DNA of 64,000 nucleotides from Planctomycetota bacterium (GCA_014237855.1 JABACD010000015.1:62001-126000); one strand, 5' to 3'. Counted from the stretch's first letter, positions 33,532-42,285 are shown. The notes: generated from the letters alone by a model not told the origin. Made by a program: numbers and translations.

Positions 33532-34698
33532 TCAGCAGCAGCTCGAGCTACTGGCGCCAGGCGCCACATCTTCGCGCTGGATACCGCGCTTGGTCTCTGC
33601 GGGGGAGCGAAGAGGTTCGCGGCAGCAATCGAAGGCGCTGACCTGGTCCGCGGGAACCTCGACCAGGGGGGGAATCGAGACCAGCTCATCGGCGTAGGCT
33701 TCGCCACGCAGGCGCTCTGCCGTGCGACGGCTGATGGCCGTGCGCTGGCCGCGACGGTGCGTGTTGCCGAAGTCGTCCACGACCTCCTTCCACGGGCCTC
33801 GATAGAGGACGGCATCGTGGTGCTCCAGGGCAGGGGTTGGGGCAGCCTTCCAGGCCACCAGGGTCATGGATCGGAATTCGATTCCCCGTACCACGGCCCA
33901 CGGTTCGCGCTGATACTCGGCGATCCGCACTCCGTGCAGGCCGGCATCGGCAAAGGCCTGGACAAACTGGTCCTCACGCATGGCTCCGGAGATACAACCG
34001 GACCAGAGCTCGGGGTCGTCCTGCATGTCTCCGGGTACGTCCTCGTCGCAGACAATGTCGGAAATGGCGCAGCGCCCTCCCGGCTTGAGTACCCGCGCGA
34101 TCTCTGAGAACAGCTGGACCTTACGGGCGTTGTCCACGAGGTTCAACACGCAGTTGGAGAGCACCACATCCATGGAGTTGTCCGGGACGAGTGGAGCCTC
34201 TCGTCGGAGCCTGGCTTCCTCCACCCGGAGTGCGTCCAGGTTCGCCGTGCTCGAGACGGGATTCTCAGCAAGCCAGGCTTCGACGGCGTCGCGATCGAGT
34301 CGTAGGTCCTCGATCAGACCGTGGCGAAATTCCGTGTTGTTCCATCCGATGCGCTTCCCGATTTCCTCGCGCCACTCACGGGAGAGGGCCAGCATCTCTG
34401 TTGTCGCGTCCACTCCGATGACCCTCCCCGAAGGGCCGACGAGCTGACTTGCCATGTAGCAGATCTTCCCGGCTCCCGAGCCGAGATCGAGGACCGTGTC
34501 TCCCTCGCGGACGAACCGGCTGGGATCACCGCAGCCATAGTCTCGATCGATGATTTCAGGGGGCAGGACTTCGAGGAGACTGGCATCGTAGTCCACCGGG
34601 CAGCAGAGCTCGGGGACCTGCTCGGCTGCGCCTTGGGCATAGCGGCCCTGGATGTTCTCCAAGATGTTCAGAGAAGTTCGAGGTGCGGAAGGGCTCAT
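33532..34698 (-). CDS. ArsM-like SAM-dependent methyltransferase with terminal Cys pair
   Basis: A 388-residue class I methyltransferase. Motif I is LDLGSGAGK (70-78) followed by GRVIGVDATTEML. Cysteines typical of arsenite methyltransferases are present: Cys183 in SNCVLNL and Cys235 in WSGCISGA. There are also Cys32-Cys33 in LCCPVDYD and Cys387-Cys388 at the very end (SSSSCC). The RDYGCGDPSRFV block at 52-63 marks the subgroup often found with arsenosugar biosynthesis. It may methylate arsenite or a related thiophilic metalloid. No arsenic regulator or ArsS radical SAM gene is in the window. First gene of a pair with the ThiE-like gene. Confidence 0.78.
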   Translation of the reverse strand: MSPSAPRTSLNILENIQGRYAQGAAEQVPELCCPVDYDASLLEVLPPEIIDRDYGCGDPSRFVREGDTVLDLGSGAGKICYMASQLVGPSGRVIGVDATTEMLALSREWREEIGKRIGWNNTEFRHGLIEDLRLDRDAVEAWLAENPVSSTANLDALRVEEARLRREAPLVPDNSMDVVLSNCVLNLVDNARKVQLFSEIARVLKPGGRCAISDIVCDEDVPGDMQDDPELWSGCISGAMREDQFVQAFADAGLHGVRIAEYQREPWAVVRGIEFRSMTLVAWKAAPTPALEHHDAVLYRGPWKEVVDDFGNTHRRGQRTAISRRTAERLRGEAYADELVSIPPLVEVPADQVSAFDCCREPLRSPAETKRGIQREDVAPGASSSSCC

Positions 34699-34972
34699 TG
34701 TGACGTGTCTGGGCAGTCGTATTGGGGGTGGGTTGCGCGAACTTGCATCATCCGAGGCGCTTCTTCCCGGTGATTGACGGAGTCTGTGTGCTGGATCATA
34801 TATCGGGTTGCAAGTTGTCCTTCTCGTTTTGGGATCTACAACCCCTCAAGTTTCGGTCTGCGTCTAAGATCTGAAGTAGCCTGGTCATGGGCGGATGCCC
34901 TTGGCCTGCAAGTTGGGACCTCCAGAGGCGTTCTGCGAGTTCCCGATTCCCTTTCTATTGGCCCCCCAAGGT

Positions 34973-37294
34973 ATGCCTACAGGCACGCCCGCTTCCCGCA
35001 TGCTCCACCCCAGTATCCGCTCACTTCGTACGGCCGCGACCGCGATCGCTTTCCTGGCTGCTCCCGTGACTGCTCAGCAGTTCAATTATCAGGCAGGGTT
35101 GATCCCTGGAACCGCCCGCTGGACAGAAGGAGTCGAGTCCGCCGACGTCGACAATGATGGAGATCTCGATCTCTTCTTCGCGGAAGGAGAGGGCTTTTCT
35201 ACTCCTGGCGCCCAGCGCCAGAACGTGCTGGTCATCAACCAGTTCGTTGAATCGGGGTCACTGAGCTTCACCAACGAGAGCGTGGCGCGGCTTGGCACGC
35301 ACCTCTCAATCGCCAAGGGCGTTGCGACAGGTGATGTCGATGCGAATGGTTTCGTCGACGCAGTGTTCGCCAATGCATTCAACACCGACCCGCCCTTCCT
35401 CTACATCAACCGTGGGGCCAGTCAGCCTGGATTCTTCGACGAGGAGGCGGGGTCACGGGGTCTCACAGAGATCTTGAGCTCCGCTGGCGCAGGCCTTGGT
35501 GATCTGGACGATGACGGTGATCTGGACCTGATCCTGAATGATGTCGGGAGCAGTTTCCTGGGAGGTTCGGGCGACAGACCCAATCTCTACCTCAATGATG
35601 GGACAGGCAACTTCACTGAGATCTCGGGTGCCGGTTGGAACCCGCCGATCAAGATTGCCCAGATGGATGTTCAGCTTGTCGATGTCGACAATGACTGGGA
35701 CCTGGACTTCGTTGGCTACTGTCGTGGCAGCAATTCTGGCGGCAACCACTACCTCATGCTGAACGACGGTGATGCCAACTTCACCAATTCTTCAAGCCTG
35801 CTCCCGAATGGATCGAGCAGCTGCTACGAGGCAGAGGTTGGAGACCTGGATGGCGACAACGACCTCGACACCTTCATGGTCTCGATCAACGGGTTCCGTG
35901 AGGGAGCCGTGAGGAATAACTGGGTCGAGAGCGGGGAGACAGCACTGACCTTCACGGCCCAGGCAGGCCTCTCCGTACAGCAGGATGACAACGAGATCGC
36001 CCTGTGTGACTACGACAACGATGGAGACCTTGATGCCTTCGTGGGATCCCTCGGCAGCAAGGAGCGGCTGTGGCGCAACGATGGCGGCCTGAGCTTCACG
36101 GGAGACCACGGCAGCATCCAAACAGTGAGTGATTCGAGCCTCGACTGCACCTTCGCGGATCTAGATAACGATGGTGACTACGACTTCATCACGGCACAGG
36201 GGGAGTCGAATTCAAGTCAATGGGTCAACAAGGTCTACCTGAATACCGGTGGGTCAGATACGCGTCCGCCAACACTTACCGGCGAGCTGGGTCCCGATGT
36301 GCTGGCCACCAACTCCGGCCCCTGGGTTGCCCACGGGAAGGTTCAAGACGCTGTGGTGGACGATGGGATCAACCACGTCTCTGCCCAGGCGCACTTCGTG
36401 GTGGACACGAGCCCTTCATCGACAACGGTGACGATCAACTCCTCTAGCTTCAATCCGTCCAACGTGAACGTGACTGCTGGAAGCGTGGTCACCTTCCTGA
36501 ATAACTCAGGGTCGAACGAGTCTGTAACCAGCCTTACCACTCCCTGGAACTACAGTTCGGGCGTCCTGTCCAACGGCGAGAGTTATGAGCACGCTTATGT
36601 GCAGCCCGGTGTCTACAGCTACACCAGCAACTTCGGCGGATTCAATGGCACCGTCACGGTGACCGGCTCCGCGAATGCTGTTGATGCGACCTACTCTGGT
36701 GGTGGTTTGTATCGATTCGCGATGAGCGGGGACGCTTCAGCTGTTGGCGCGAGGCTCGTCTATGAGCTGGAGTTCACCGATTGGGCCGGCAACGTGCTCA
36801 TCACCGATTCAAAGATCGTCTCCAAGGATGATCCAATCGGGACGGCGTACTGCTTTGGCGACGGGAGCGGGACGGCCTGCCCCTGTGGCAACGCGGGTTC
36901 GGCTGGCAACGGATGCGGAAATAGCGGCAGTTCAGGCGGCGGCAACCTGTCGGCTACTGGCAACGCCACTGTGGCCTCCGACACGGTGACTCTTGCGGCG
37001 GGCGACTGCCCGGTCAACAAGCCCGGCTTGTTCTTCCAGGGCAATATCCAGGTCAATGGAGGAAGCGGCAACAGCTTCGGCGACGGCCTTCTCTGCGCTG
37101 GTGGTGGCATCGTGCGGCTCGAGATCGTCTCGACCGACGGGACTGGAAGTGCGGCCAGTACCATTGGCATCGCGGCCAAGGGAGGTGTCAGCGCAGGCCA
37201 GACCAAGACCTACCAGTTCTGGTACCGCGATCCTGGCGGGACCTGCAGCAACGGCTTCAACACGACCAACGGGGTCGAGCTGAGCTGGAACTGA
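34973..37294 (+). CDS. Secreted VCBS/FG-GAP repeat protein with cupredoxin-like and C-terminal FGDG/RD domains
   Basis: A 773-residue exported protein; signal peptide ends near VTAQQ. Seven calcium-binding DxDxDGDxD-type repeats follow (DVDNDGDLDLFF, DVDANGFVDAVF, DLDDDGDLDLIL, DVDNDWDLDFV, DLDGDNDLDTFM, DYDNDGDLDAFV, DLDNDGDYDFIT), giving a beta-propeller. Residues about 480-568 read as a plastocyanin-like fold (NVTAGSVVTFLNN, VQPGVYSYTSNFGGFNGTVTV), but the copper ligands Cys and His are missing. The last 150 residues start with YCFGDGSG and CPCGN Cys motifs and run on into a FFQG, SFGDGLLCAGG, YQFWYRDPGG, NGFNTTNG domain, as in the protein ending at 28424. ATG 34973 is chosen; ATGs at 34895 and 35000 are alternatives. 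Confidence 0.82.
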   Translation: MPTGTPASRMLHPSIRSLRTAATAIAFLAAPVTAQQFNYQAGLIPGTARWTEGVESADVDNDGDLDLFFAEGEGFSTPGAQRQNVLVINQFVESGSLSFTNESVARLGTHLSIAKGVATGDVDANGFVDAVFANAFNTDPPFLYINRGASQPGFFDEEAGSRGLTEILSSAGAGLGDLDDDGDLDLILNDVGSSFLGGSGDRPNLYLNDGTGNFTEISGAGWNPPIKIAQMDVQLVDVDNDWDLDFVGYCRGSNSGGNHYLMLNDGDANFTNSSSLLPNGSSSCYEAEVGDLDGDNDLDTFMVSINGFREGAVRNNWVESGETALTFTAQAGLSVQQDDNEIALCDYDNDGDLDAFVGSLGSKERLWRNDGGLSFTGDHGSIQTVSDSSLDCTFADLDNDGDYDFITAQGESNSSQWVNKVYLNTGGSDTRPPTLTGELGPDVLATNSGPWVAHGKVQDAVVDDGINHVSAQAHFVVDTSPSSTTVTINSSSFNPSNVNVTAGSVVTFLNNSGSNESVTSLTTPWNYSSGVLSNGESYEHAYVQPGVYSYTSNFGGFNGTVTVTGSANAVDATYSGGGLYRFAMSGDASAVGARLVYELEFTDWAGNVLITDSKIVSKDDPIGTAYCFGDGSGTACPCGNAGSAGNGCGNSGSSGGGNLSATGNATVASDTVTLAAGDCPVNKPGLFFQGNIQVNGGSGNSFGDGLLCAGGGIVRLEIVSTDGTGSAASTIGIAAKGGVSAGQTKTYQFWYRDPGGTCSNGFNTTNGVELSWN

Positions 37295-37310
37295 TCAGGG
37301 GGCTTCAAGG

Positions 37311-37336
37311 AGTCGCCGGTCACCTTGCCGGCGACT
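37311..37336 (+). terminator. Hairpin after the VCBS protein gene
   Basis: AGTCGCCGG (37311-37319) pairs perfectly with CCGGCGACT (37328-37336) across an 8-base loop, 17 bases past the stop codon. Only two T residues follow directly. It probably ends the transcript or protects its 3' end. Confidence 0.5.
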
Positions 37337-37510
37337 TCGATTCTCATGCCGACCAGGGGTCCACGCCGCTGGCAGCGGGAGTCGGGTTCACGAAGGCGAG
37401 TTCAAGCGGGATAGTGGGGGCGAATCCTGGGCCGCAGTAAGCTAAGTTTCCGGGACTCGACCCCGTCGGGAGCCCCTGGACTTCCCCGTGCCCAGCCTCA
37501 CCCCCTAGCG

Positions 37511-39178
37511 ATGCCCTCCCTGCTCTTCCTGCTCCTCGTTCCCCTGTCGGGGGACTCGCTGTTCTCGGGGCGCGACCTGGTCGCTGGCGATTCGGTGGTG
37601 ACCACGACCTGTGGCTCCGAGGCCAAGGACTACATTCTCGAGGTGAACGGAGGAGGGCTCGTCGTCGAGGACTTCAACCTGGACGGTCACCTCGATCTGG
37701 TGGTCCTCAACGGATCGACGATCGAGCGAGTGCGGGCCGAGGAGCCAGCGCTTCCCTCGCGTCTCCTGCTGGGGGACGGGACAGGTGACTTCATCGACGC
37801 AGGCGCAGCCTGGGACCTCTCTGGAGGAGTGTGGACCATGGGTGGCTCTGCAGGTGATGTGGATGCGGACGGCGATCCGGACCTCTTCCTGACCGAATGG
37901 GGCAAGAACCGCCTGTTCCTCAACGAGGGTGGCCTCGGATTCGTGGAGGTCACAGAGGGGCTTCCCCAGGGTGAGGGCGAGTCCCCTATCCCGAGCGGCC
38001 TGCGAAGCTCTCGCTGGAGTACCAGCTGTGCTTTTCTCGACTACGACAACGACAGCAACCTCGATCTGGTGGTGGTCAACTACCTGGCATTCCACCTGGA
38101 TTCGGTGGCAGGCCCGGGCGATGGCTGCACCTGGAAAGGTCACGATGTGATGTGCGGCCCTGAGGGCATGGTCCCCGTTCACGACCAGCTCTATCGCGGC
38201 AATGGTGACGGTAGCTTCAGCGACGTCAGTCTTGCCGCGGGCTTTCGGCCAGACGAGGCAGGCTTCGGGCTCGGGGTGATGACCCTCGACTACGACCTCG
38301 ATGGAGACACGGATATCTACATCTCGAACGACTCGACCCCCAATCACCTCTGGGAAAACCAGGGGGATGGGACTTTCAAGGAGGTGGGGCTGAGGCGAGG
38401 TGTGAGTCACGATGCTAATGGCAAGGAGCAGGCTGGCATGGGAATCGCCTGCGGAGACGTCAATGGCGACGGACGCGAGGACCTGTTCGTGACGAACTTC
38501 TCGGGGGAGCGGAATGCCTTCTATCGCTCCTCACGGGGGAAGGGGTTTCGAGAGCGTGCCGATGCGTCGCGCTTGGGTGGCCCCAGTATCCAGCGCCTTG
38601 GTTGGGGGACAGGCCTGGCCGACTACGACCTGGATGGAGAGATCGACCTCTTCGTGGTGAACGGCCACGTCTATCCGAAGGCTGATCGTGCGGGCACGGA
38701 CACCAGCTACGCCCAGGCCGACCAGCTCTTCCTGGGGGATTCAGCGGGTGGATTCATCGAGGGCTCCCTGGACCCGACCTCGATTGGGGTTTCTCGAGCG
38801 GCAACTCACGGAGACTTCGACGGGGACGGTGACCTGGATCTGGTCGTCATCAGGATGGGCGCTCCAGTGCGTTACCACGAGAATCGGGCGGTTCACGATG
38901 CCGAGCATCACTGGGTGGCAGTCCAGCTGGTAGGGAAGACCTCTCATCCCGACGCCATCGGTGCCAGGGTGACCGTGGTTGCGGGTGAACGCGAGTACAG
39001 TGCGGAGGTTCGTTCGACCTCCGGGTACCAGGCTGGCTGTTCGACGCGCCTTCACATCGGGCTGGGAGCGGTCGAGCGGGTGGATGAAGTTCGAGTGAGA
39101 TGGCCCTCGGGCAAGCTTCAGATCATCAAGGATGTGCCTCTGGACCGGGTCCTGACCATCGAGGAGGAGACGGAATGA
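37511..39178 (+). CDS. CRTAC1 family protein (FG-GAP repeats plus ASPIC/UnbV domain)
   Basis: A 555-residue exported protein with a short hydrophobic N-terminus (LLFLLLVPLSG). FG-GAP calcium repeats are spread through it: DFNLDGHLDLVV, DVDADGDPDLFL, DYDNDSNLDLVV, DYDLDGDTDIYI, DVNGDGREDLFV, DYDLDGEIDLFV, DFDGDGDLDLVV. The C-terminus is a clear ASPIC/UnbV domain: GARVTVVAGEREYSAEV, STRLHIGLGAVERVDEV and VRWPSGKLQIIKDV. Such proteins are abundant in Planctomycetota and Acidobacteriota; their ligand is unknown. Its stop overlaps the start of a TPR gene by 4 bases, so the two products probably act together outside the cytoplasm. Confidence 0.88.
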   Translation: MPSLLFLLLVPLSGDSLFSGRDLVAGDSVVTTTCGSEAKDYILEVNGGGLVVEDFNLDGHLDLVVLNGSTIERVRAEEPALPSRLLLGDGTGDFIDAGAAWDLSGGVWTMGGSAGDVDADGDPDLFLTEWGKNRLFLNEGGLGFVEVTEGLPQGEGESPIPSGLRSSRWSTSCAFLDYDNDSNLDLVVVNYLAFHLDSVAGPGDGCTWKGHDVMCGPEGMVPVHDQLYRGNGDGSFSDVSLAAGFRPDEAGFGLGVMTLDYDLDGDTDIYISNDSTPNHLWENQGDGTFKEVGLRRGVSHDANGKEQAGMGIACGDVNGDGREDLFVTNFSGERNAFYRSSRGKGFRERADASRLGGPSIQRLGWGTGLADYDLDGEIDLFVVNGHVYPKADRAGTDTSYAQADQLFLGDSAGGFIEGSLDPTSIGVSRAATHGDFDGDGDLDLVVIRMGAPVRYHENRAVHDAEHHWVAVQLVGKTSHPDAIGARVTVVAGEREYSAEVRSTSGYQAGCSTRLHIGLGAVERVDEVRVRWPSGKLQIIKDVPLDRVLTIEEETE

Positions 39179-40323
39179 GGCTCTACTTTCCCTTGCCATG
39201 GCTGTTCGTGAGCTTGCTTCTCAGCTCGCCTGGACTATCCCAGGAGTCCGATGTCACGAGGATCCTCGACCGTAGACCGACCGATTGGAAGTTGGCCTCC
39301 CCCGGCGCCTGGTCGAGCTGGAATGTGGATCAGGAGCCGGCTGAGGAGCTACGGCCATTCCTGGCGCGGGCGGTGAACGCCTACATGGTCGGTGACCTGC
39401 CAGCTTCGCTGACAGCACTGTTCGAGCTCCTCGACGAGGCTCCCGGGTTTCCCTCGGCCATGCATCAGTCAGGGGTGATCTACTTTCGGCTCCGACGCTA
39501 CGGCGACGCGATCGTTGCCTTCGAGCGCTACCTGGAGACGGCCCCTCACCGTGTCGAGGACACGCGAGCTCTGGGGCATTGCTACTACACCCTGGGCGAC
39601 TACGAGAAGGCTCGGGATCACTACGAGCTGGTGCTTGAGCTCACGCCAGACAGCGTTGAAGCCCTGCGTGGCTACGCCCTGACCTGGATGCGCCTGGGCG
39701 ACGCTGATCGAGCGCTGAAGGAGCTGAGACGACTCCTGGAGCTCGATGGTGGCCACGCGAACGCTGCGACCTGGGTGGCCCAGATCCTCTACGACGAGGA
39801 GCAGGTGGACGAGGCCCTTGAGGCGGCATTGACGGCTCGTGACCTGGACCCCTACGAACCTCGAGCCTGGTTCCTGCTCAGCCAGATCTACTTCGAGCTG
39901 GAGCGGGATGAGGAGGCGGAGAGCGCGAATCGGCGCTTCCGGTTCCTGAGCCAGATCTCCCAGGAGATCCGTGCAGCGGAGGCCCGCCTGCTCTACGACC
40001 CCCGCCAGCCGGCCGTCTACTCGAGGCTGATCGACCTCAACAGGCAGGCTGGAAATCTGATGGCTGTTGGGCTCTGGCTCAATCGCTGGATGCAGGTAGA
40101 CCCAGGGCGCATCGGGCTCCACATGGCCCAACTCGACCTGGCCCTGGAGATGGGGGATGGGGCGACCGCAGAGCGACTCGCGGAGAATCTACGCCTCAAG
40201 GCAGGGGATGACCTGGCTGCCTGGGAACGCCTCTCTCAGTACTACGCCAAGCAGCGTGACCGGATTCGTCAGAGTGAAGCTGAGGCAGAGGCGGCGCGTC
40301 TACGCGCAAGACCGCCGCGCTAG
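39175..40323 (+). CDS. Exported tetratricopeptide-repeat protein
   Basis: A 382-residue protein with a signal peptide (MRLYFPLPWLFVSLLLSSPGLS). TPR units follow from about residue 60 to 260, with helices such as YGDAIVAFERYLETAP, DYEKARDHYELVLELTPDS and ADRALKELRRLLELDGG, and a further helical region of about 100 residues. It starts at ATG 39175, overlapping the CRTAC1 stop (ATGA); the in-frame reading upstream to 39100 shadows that gene. No catalytic motif. Likely a partner or assembly factor for the CRTAC1 protein. Confidence 0.82.
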   Translation: MRLYFPLPWLFVSLLLSSPGLSQESDVTRILDRRPTDWKLASPGAWSSWNVDQEPAEELRPFLARAVNAYMVGDLPASLTALFELLDEAPGFPSAMHQSGVIYFRLRRYGDAIVAFERYLETAPHRVEDTRALGHCYYTLGDYEKARDHYELVLELTPDSVEALRGYALTWMRLGDADRALKELRRLLELDGGHANAATWVAQILYDEEQVDEALEAALTARDLDPYEPRAWFLLSQIYFELERDEEAESANRRFRFLSQISQEIRAAEARLLYDPRQPAVYSRLIDLNRQAGNLMAVGLWLNRWMQVDPGRIGLHMAQLDLALEMGDGATAERLAENLRLKAGDDLAAWERLSQYYAKQRDRIRQSEAEAEAARLRARPPR

Positions 40324-40346
40324 GCCGTACGGCCATGAATCAAGAG

Positions 40347-40384
40347 GCAAGCCCGCGACCCCCAAGGATGGGTCGCGGGCTTGC
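40347..40384. terminator. 15-bp stem hairpin between convergent genes
   Basis: GCAAGCCCGCGACCC (40347-40361) pairs perfectly with 40370-40384 across an 8-base loop, 24 bases after the TPR stop. A 12-bp palindrome (40323-40334, GGCCGTACGGCC) also sits at the stop codon. It should end the CRTAC1-TPR transcript. Between here and the zinc-ribbon gene (40385-40507) I see only a purine-rich stretch. Confidence 0.7.
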
Positions 40385-40507
40385 ATACTCCGGTTTGAGG
40401 GACCGAAGCGGGGGGATTCGCAGAGAGAGACTGGAGAGAGAAGCTGAGAATCCGAGAAGAGAAGCCATGGGACCGGAGAAGAAGAGATCCGGCCCCGAGC
40501 GAAGAAC

Positions 40508-40735
40508 TCAGGCAGACTCCTTTCCTTTCTTGCGGGGACGACCGCCCTTGGGACGACGCTCCTGAAGCGAGTTGTTGAACTCGATCCAATCAGTCTTGGA
40601 AAAGAGGTGCACCTTTGCACCGCACTCGACACAGAACGAGCAATCGACACTCATGAGATAGCTGACATAGTCCATGCATTGATCGCAGTACTTGCGGTCA
40701 TTATAGAAGTCGCTGTCGTTGCTTTGGTTACTCAT
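40508..40735 (-). CDS. Small zinc-ribbon protein with AT-hook-like tail
   Basis: A 75-residue hydrophilic protein. Five cysteines sit in the first half: CDQC, then CSFCVEC, which fit a zinc ribbon (CxxC with CxxC 14 residues on). The basic C-terminus RRPKGGRPRKKGKES contains a GRP core flanked by basic residues, as in AT-hook DNA-binding motifs. The start is ATG 40735 (MSNQSNDSD); the in-frame extension upstream has no family support. A rare AT-richer stretch upstream (around 40835-40870) may hold its promoter. No family name recognised. It could be a small nucleic-acid-binding regulator. Confidence 0.6.
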   Translation of the reverse strand: MSNQSNDSDFYNDRKYCDQCMDYVSYLMSVDCSFCVECGAKVHLFSKTDWIEFNNSLQERRPKGGRPRKKGKESA

Positions 40736-41142
40736 GAATGCCGTACCTTGGTTTCGGGTCGCGGTGATTGCCGGCCGTGCCTGCCAACGGGGGAGAGTGG
40801 AGCAAGGCGAGGGCCAAGCTCCGGGTGCGACCCGCAAATTGCTCTAAATGCTTATTGAGAAATAGCTTAGGAGAGATCTCACGGCGCCTAGTTGGGGGAT
40901 GGACCGGGAGAGACGTGTTGCAGAATCTCAACACGCTGTCTCATTGGCTAAGACGCTACCTAGGGCTCCTGGGTGCCATAGGAAGGGCCAATAAGCAGCG
41001 AGTTGCTGAGCCCTGAGGGACCGCGATTCATAAGGCCATTCCTCGTAGGTATTTACAGTACCCCACTTCCGGGTGATCTACTTGCTGTCGAGGGAACTGA
41101 ACCTCGAAGGGGCCCATGTTCATGAGCCGCGACATGCAACGC
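40736..41142. other. Intergenic region between the zinc-ribbon and queG genes
   Basis: About 400 bases without a recognisable gene. It is lower in GC than its surroundings near 40835-40870, which suits the promoter of the minus-strand zinc-ribbon gene. An inverted repeat CGTGTTG/CAACACG (40914-40920 and 40929-40935) is present. I see no tRNA-like or riboswitch-like pattern. Confidence 0.5.
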
Positions 41143-42285
41143 TCAGACGGAAGGGCCCCTGATGGTGCGATTGAAGTCTCGCCTGACGGCCTCGTCGCGC
41201 TCCCGTTCAAGGGCTCGCTCGATCGCTCCCCGCACTCCCGCGTCGTCCCCATGACCCCTCAGCAGCCCCCAAGCCGCTGCGGCCCTGACCACCCCGGCGG
41301 GATCCTCGGCCAGGGCGATCAGGAGAGCTTCGCGACCCTCATCGCTGGGGAGATTTCCCAGGACGATGGCTGCATTGCGAGCCAGGCCCTCGCGCCTCGG
41401 TCGCTGGAGCGGTGAGCCATTGAAGCGCACCGAGAAACCCTCCCGGTGGGTCAGCCAGCCCGTCAGAGGCGAGCCTTCCGGGGCCTCGAAGGCCGCATGC
41501 GTGCCCAGGAGTGCGGAGGCGTCCGGAGCATCTGATCCCCAGGGACAGACCTCAGAGCACACGTCGCAACCGAAGACCCAGGGCCCCAGGGAGGCCCGCA
41601 AGTCGTGTTCTATGGGACCCCGGTGCTCGATGGTCAGGTAGCTGATGCAGCGCCGGGCATCGACCTGCCCGGGGGCCACGATCGCCTCCGTGGGGCAGGC
41701 GTCGATGCAGGCGGTGCAGGTGCCGCAGTTTGGGAGGGTCATCCCGGGGGGGTTGCTCGGACCTGGTCCTGGCTCGAGTTCCTCTCCGAGCAGGAGTTCA
41801 CCAAGGAAGAACCAGGGCCCGTGGGCGGTTGACAGCAGGTTGGCAGCCTTGGACTCGGCTCCGATGCCCGCTGCGGCCGCATGGGCCCGCTCCATGATGG
41901 GGCCTGCATCCACGATTCCCCGGTAGGGGCCCCTGAGGCCCAAGGCCTCCAGCCGCCGGCGGAGGTTCTGGAGCCGCTTGCTGATCCAGTTGTGATAGTC
42001 GCGTCCAGCAGCATAGCGGGCGACGCGAGCCCCTCCCTCGAGCTCCAGGGGGGCTCGTGCGTGTCCCAAGCCCAAGATCAACAGGCTCCTCGCATCGGGA
42101 AGCACCCTGGAGGGGTCGAGAATGCGGTCCTTTTGCCGCTCGAGGTACTCCATGGAGCCGTGGCGGCCCTCCTCTAGCCAGGTCTGGAACTCCCCGGCCC
42201 GGTGAGGTGCTTCCAGGGGGGCAATCCCAGCCAGGTCGAAGCCCAGCTCCTGGGCGATCTCGAAGGCAATCTCGTGGGGCTTCAT
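41143..42285 (-). CDS. queG: Epoxyqueuosine reductase QueG
   Basis: Cobalamin- and iron-sulfur-dependent enzyme for the last step of queuosine synthesis in tRNA. The 380-residue protein has the N-terminal cobalamin/substrate domain (GDWNYH-like RDYHNWISKRL, and DAGPIMERAHA with the catalytic Asp). Two [4Fe-4S] ferredoxin motifs follow, CGTCTACIDACP and CDVCSEVCPW, and then a C-terminal HEAT-like region (ARNAAIVLGNLPSDEGREAL). It stands alone on the minus strand. QueA, the preceding enzyme, is in the window at 29807. Confidence 0.94.
   Translation of the reverse strand: MKPHEIAFEIAQELGFDLAGIAPLEAPHRAGEFQTWLEEGRHGSMEYLERQKDRILDPSRVLPDARSLLILGLGHARAPLELEGGARVARYAAGRDYHNWISKRLQNLRRRLEALGLRGPYRGIVDAGPIMERAHAAAAGIGAESKAANLLSTAHGPWFFLGELLLGEELEPGPGPSNPPGMTLPNCGTCTACIDACPTEAIVAPGQVDARRCISYLTIEHRGPIEHDLRASLGPWVFGCDVCSEVCPWGSDAPDASALLGTHAAFEAPEGSPLTGWLTHREGFSVRFNGSPLQRPRREGLARNAAIVLGNLPSDEGREALLIALAEDPAGVVRAAAAWGLLRGHGDDAGVRGAIERALERERDEAVRRDFNRTIRGPSV

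Noticed and set aside
35130..36240. Repeated DNA in the VCBS gene as a tandem repeat array
   Set aside because: The similarity is at the protein level (calcium-loop motif); DNA units vary in length and sequence.
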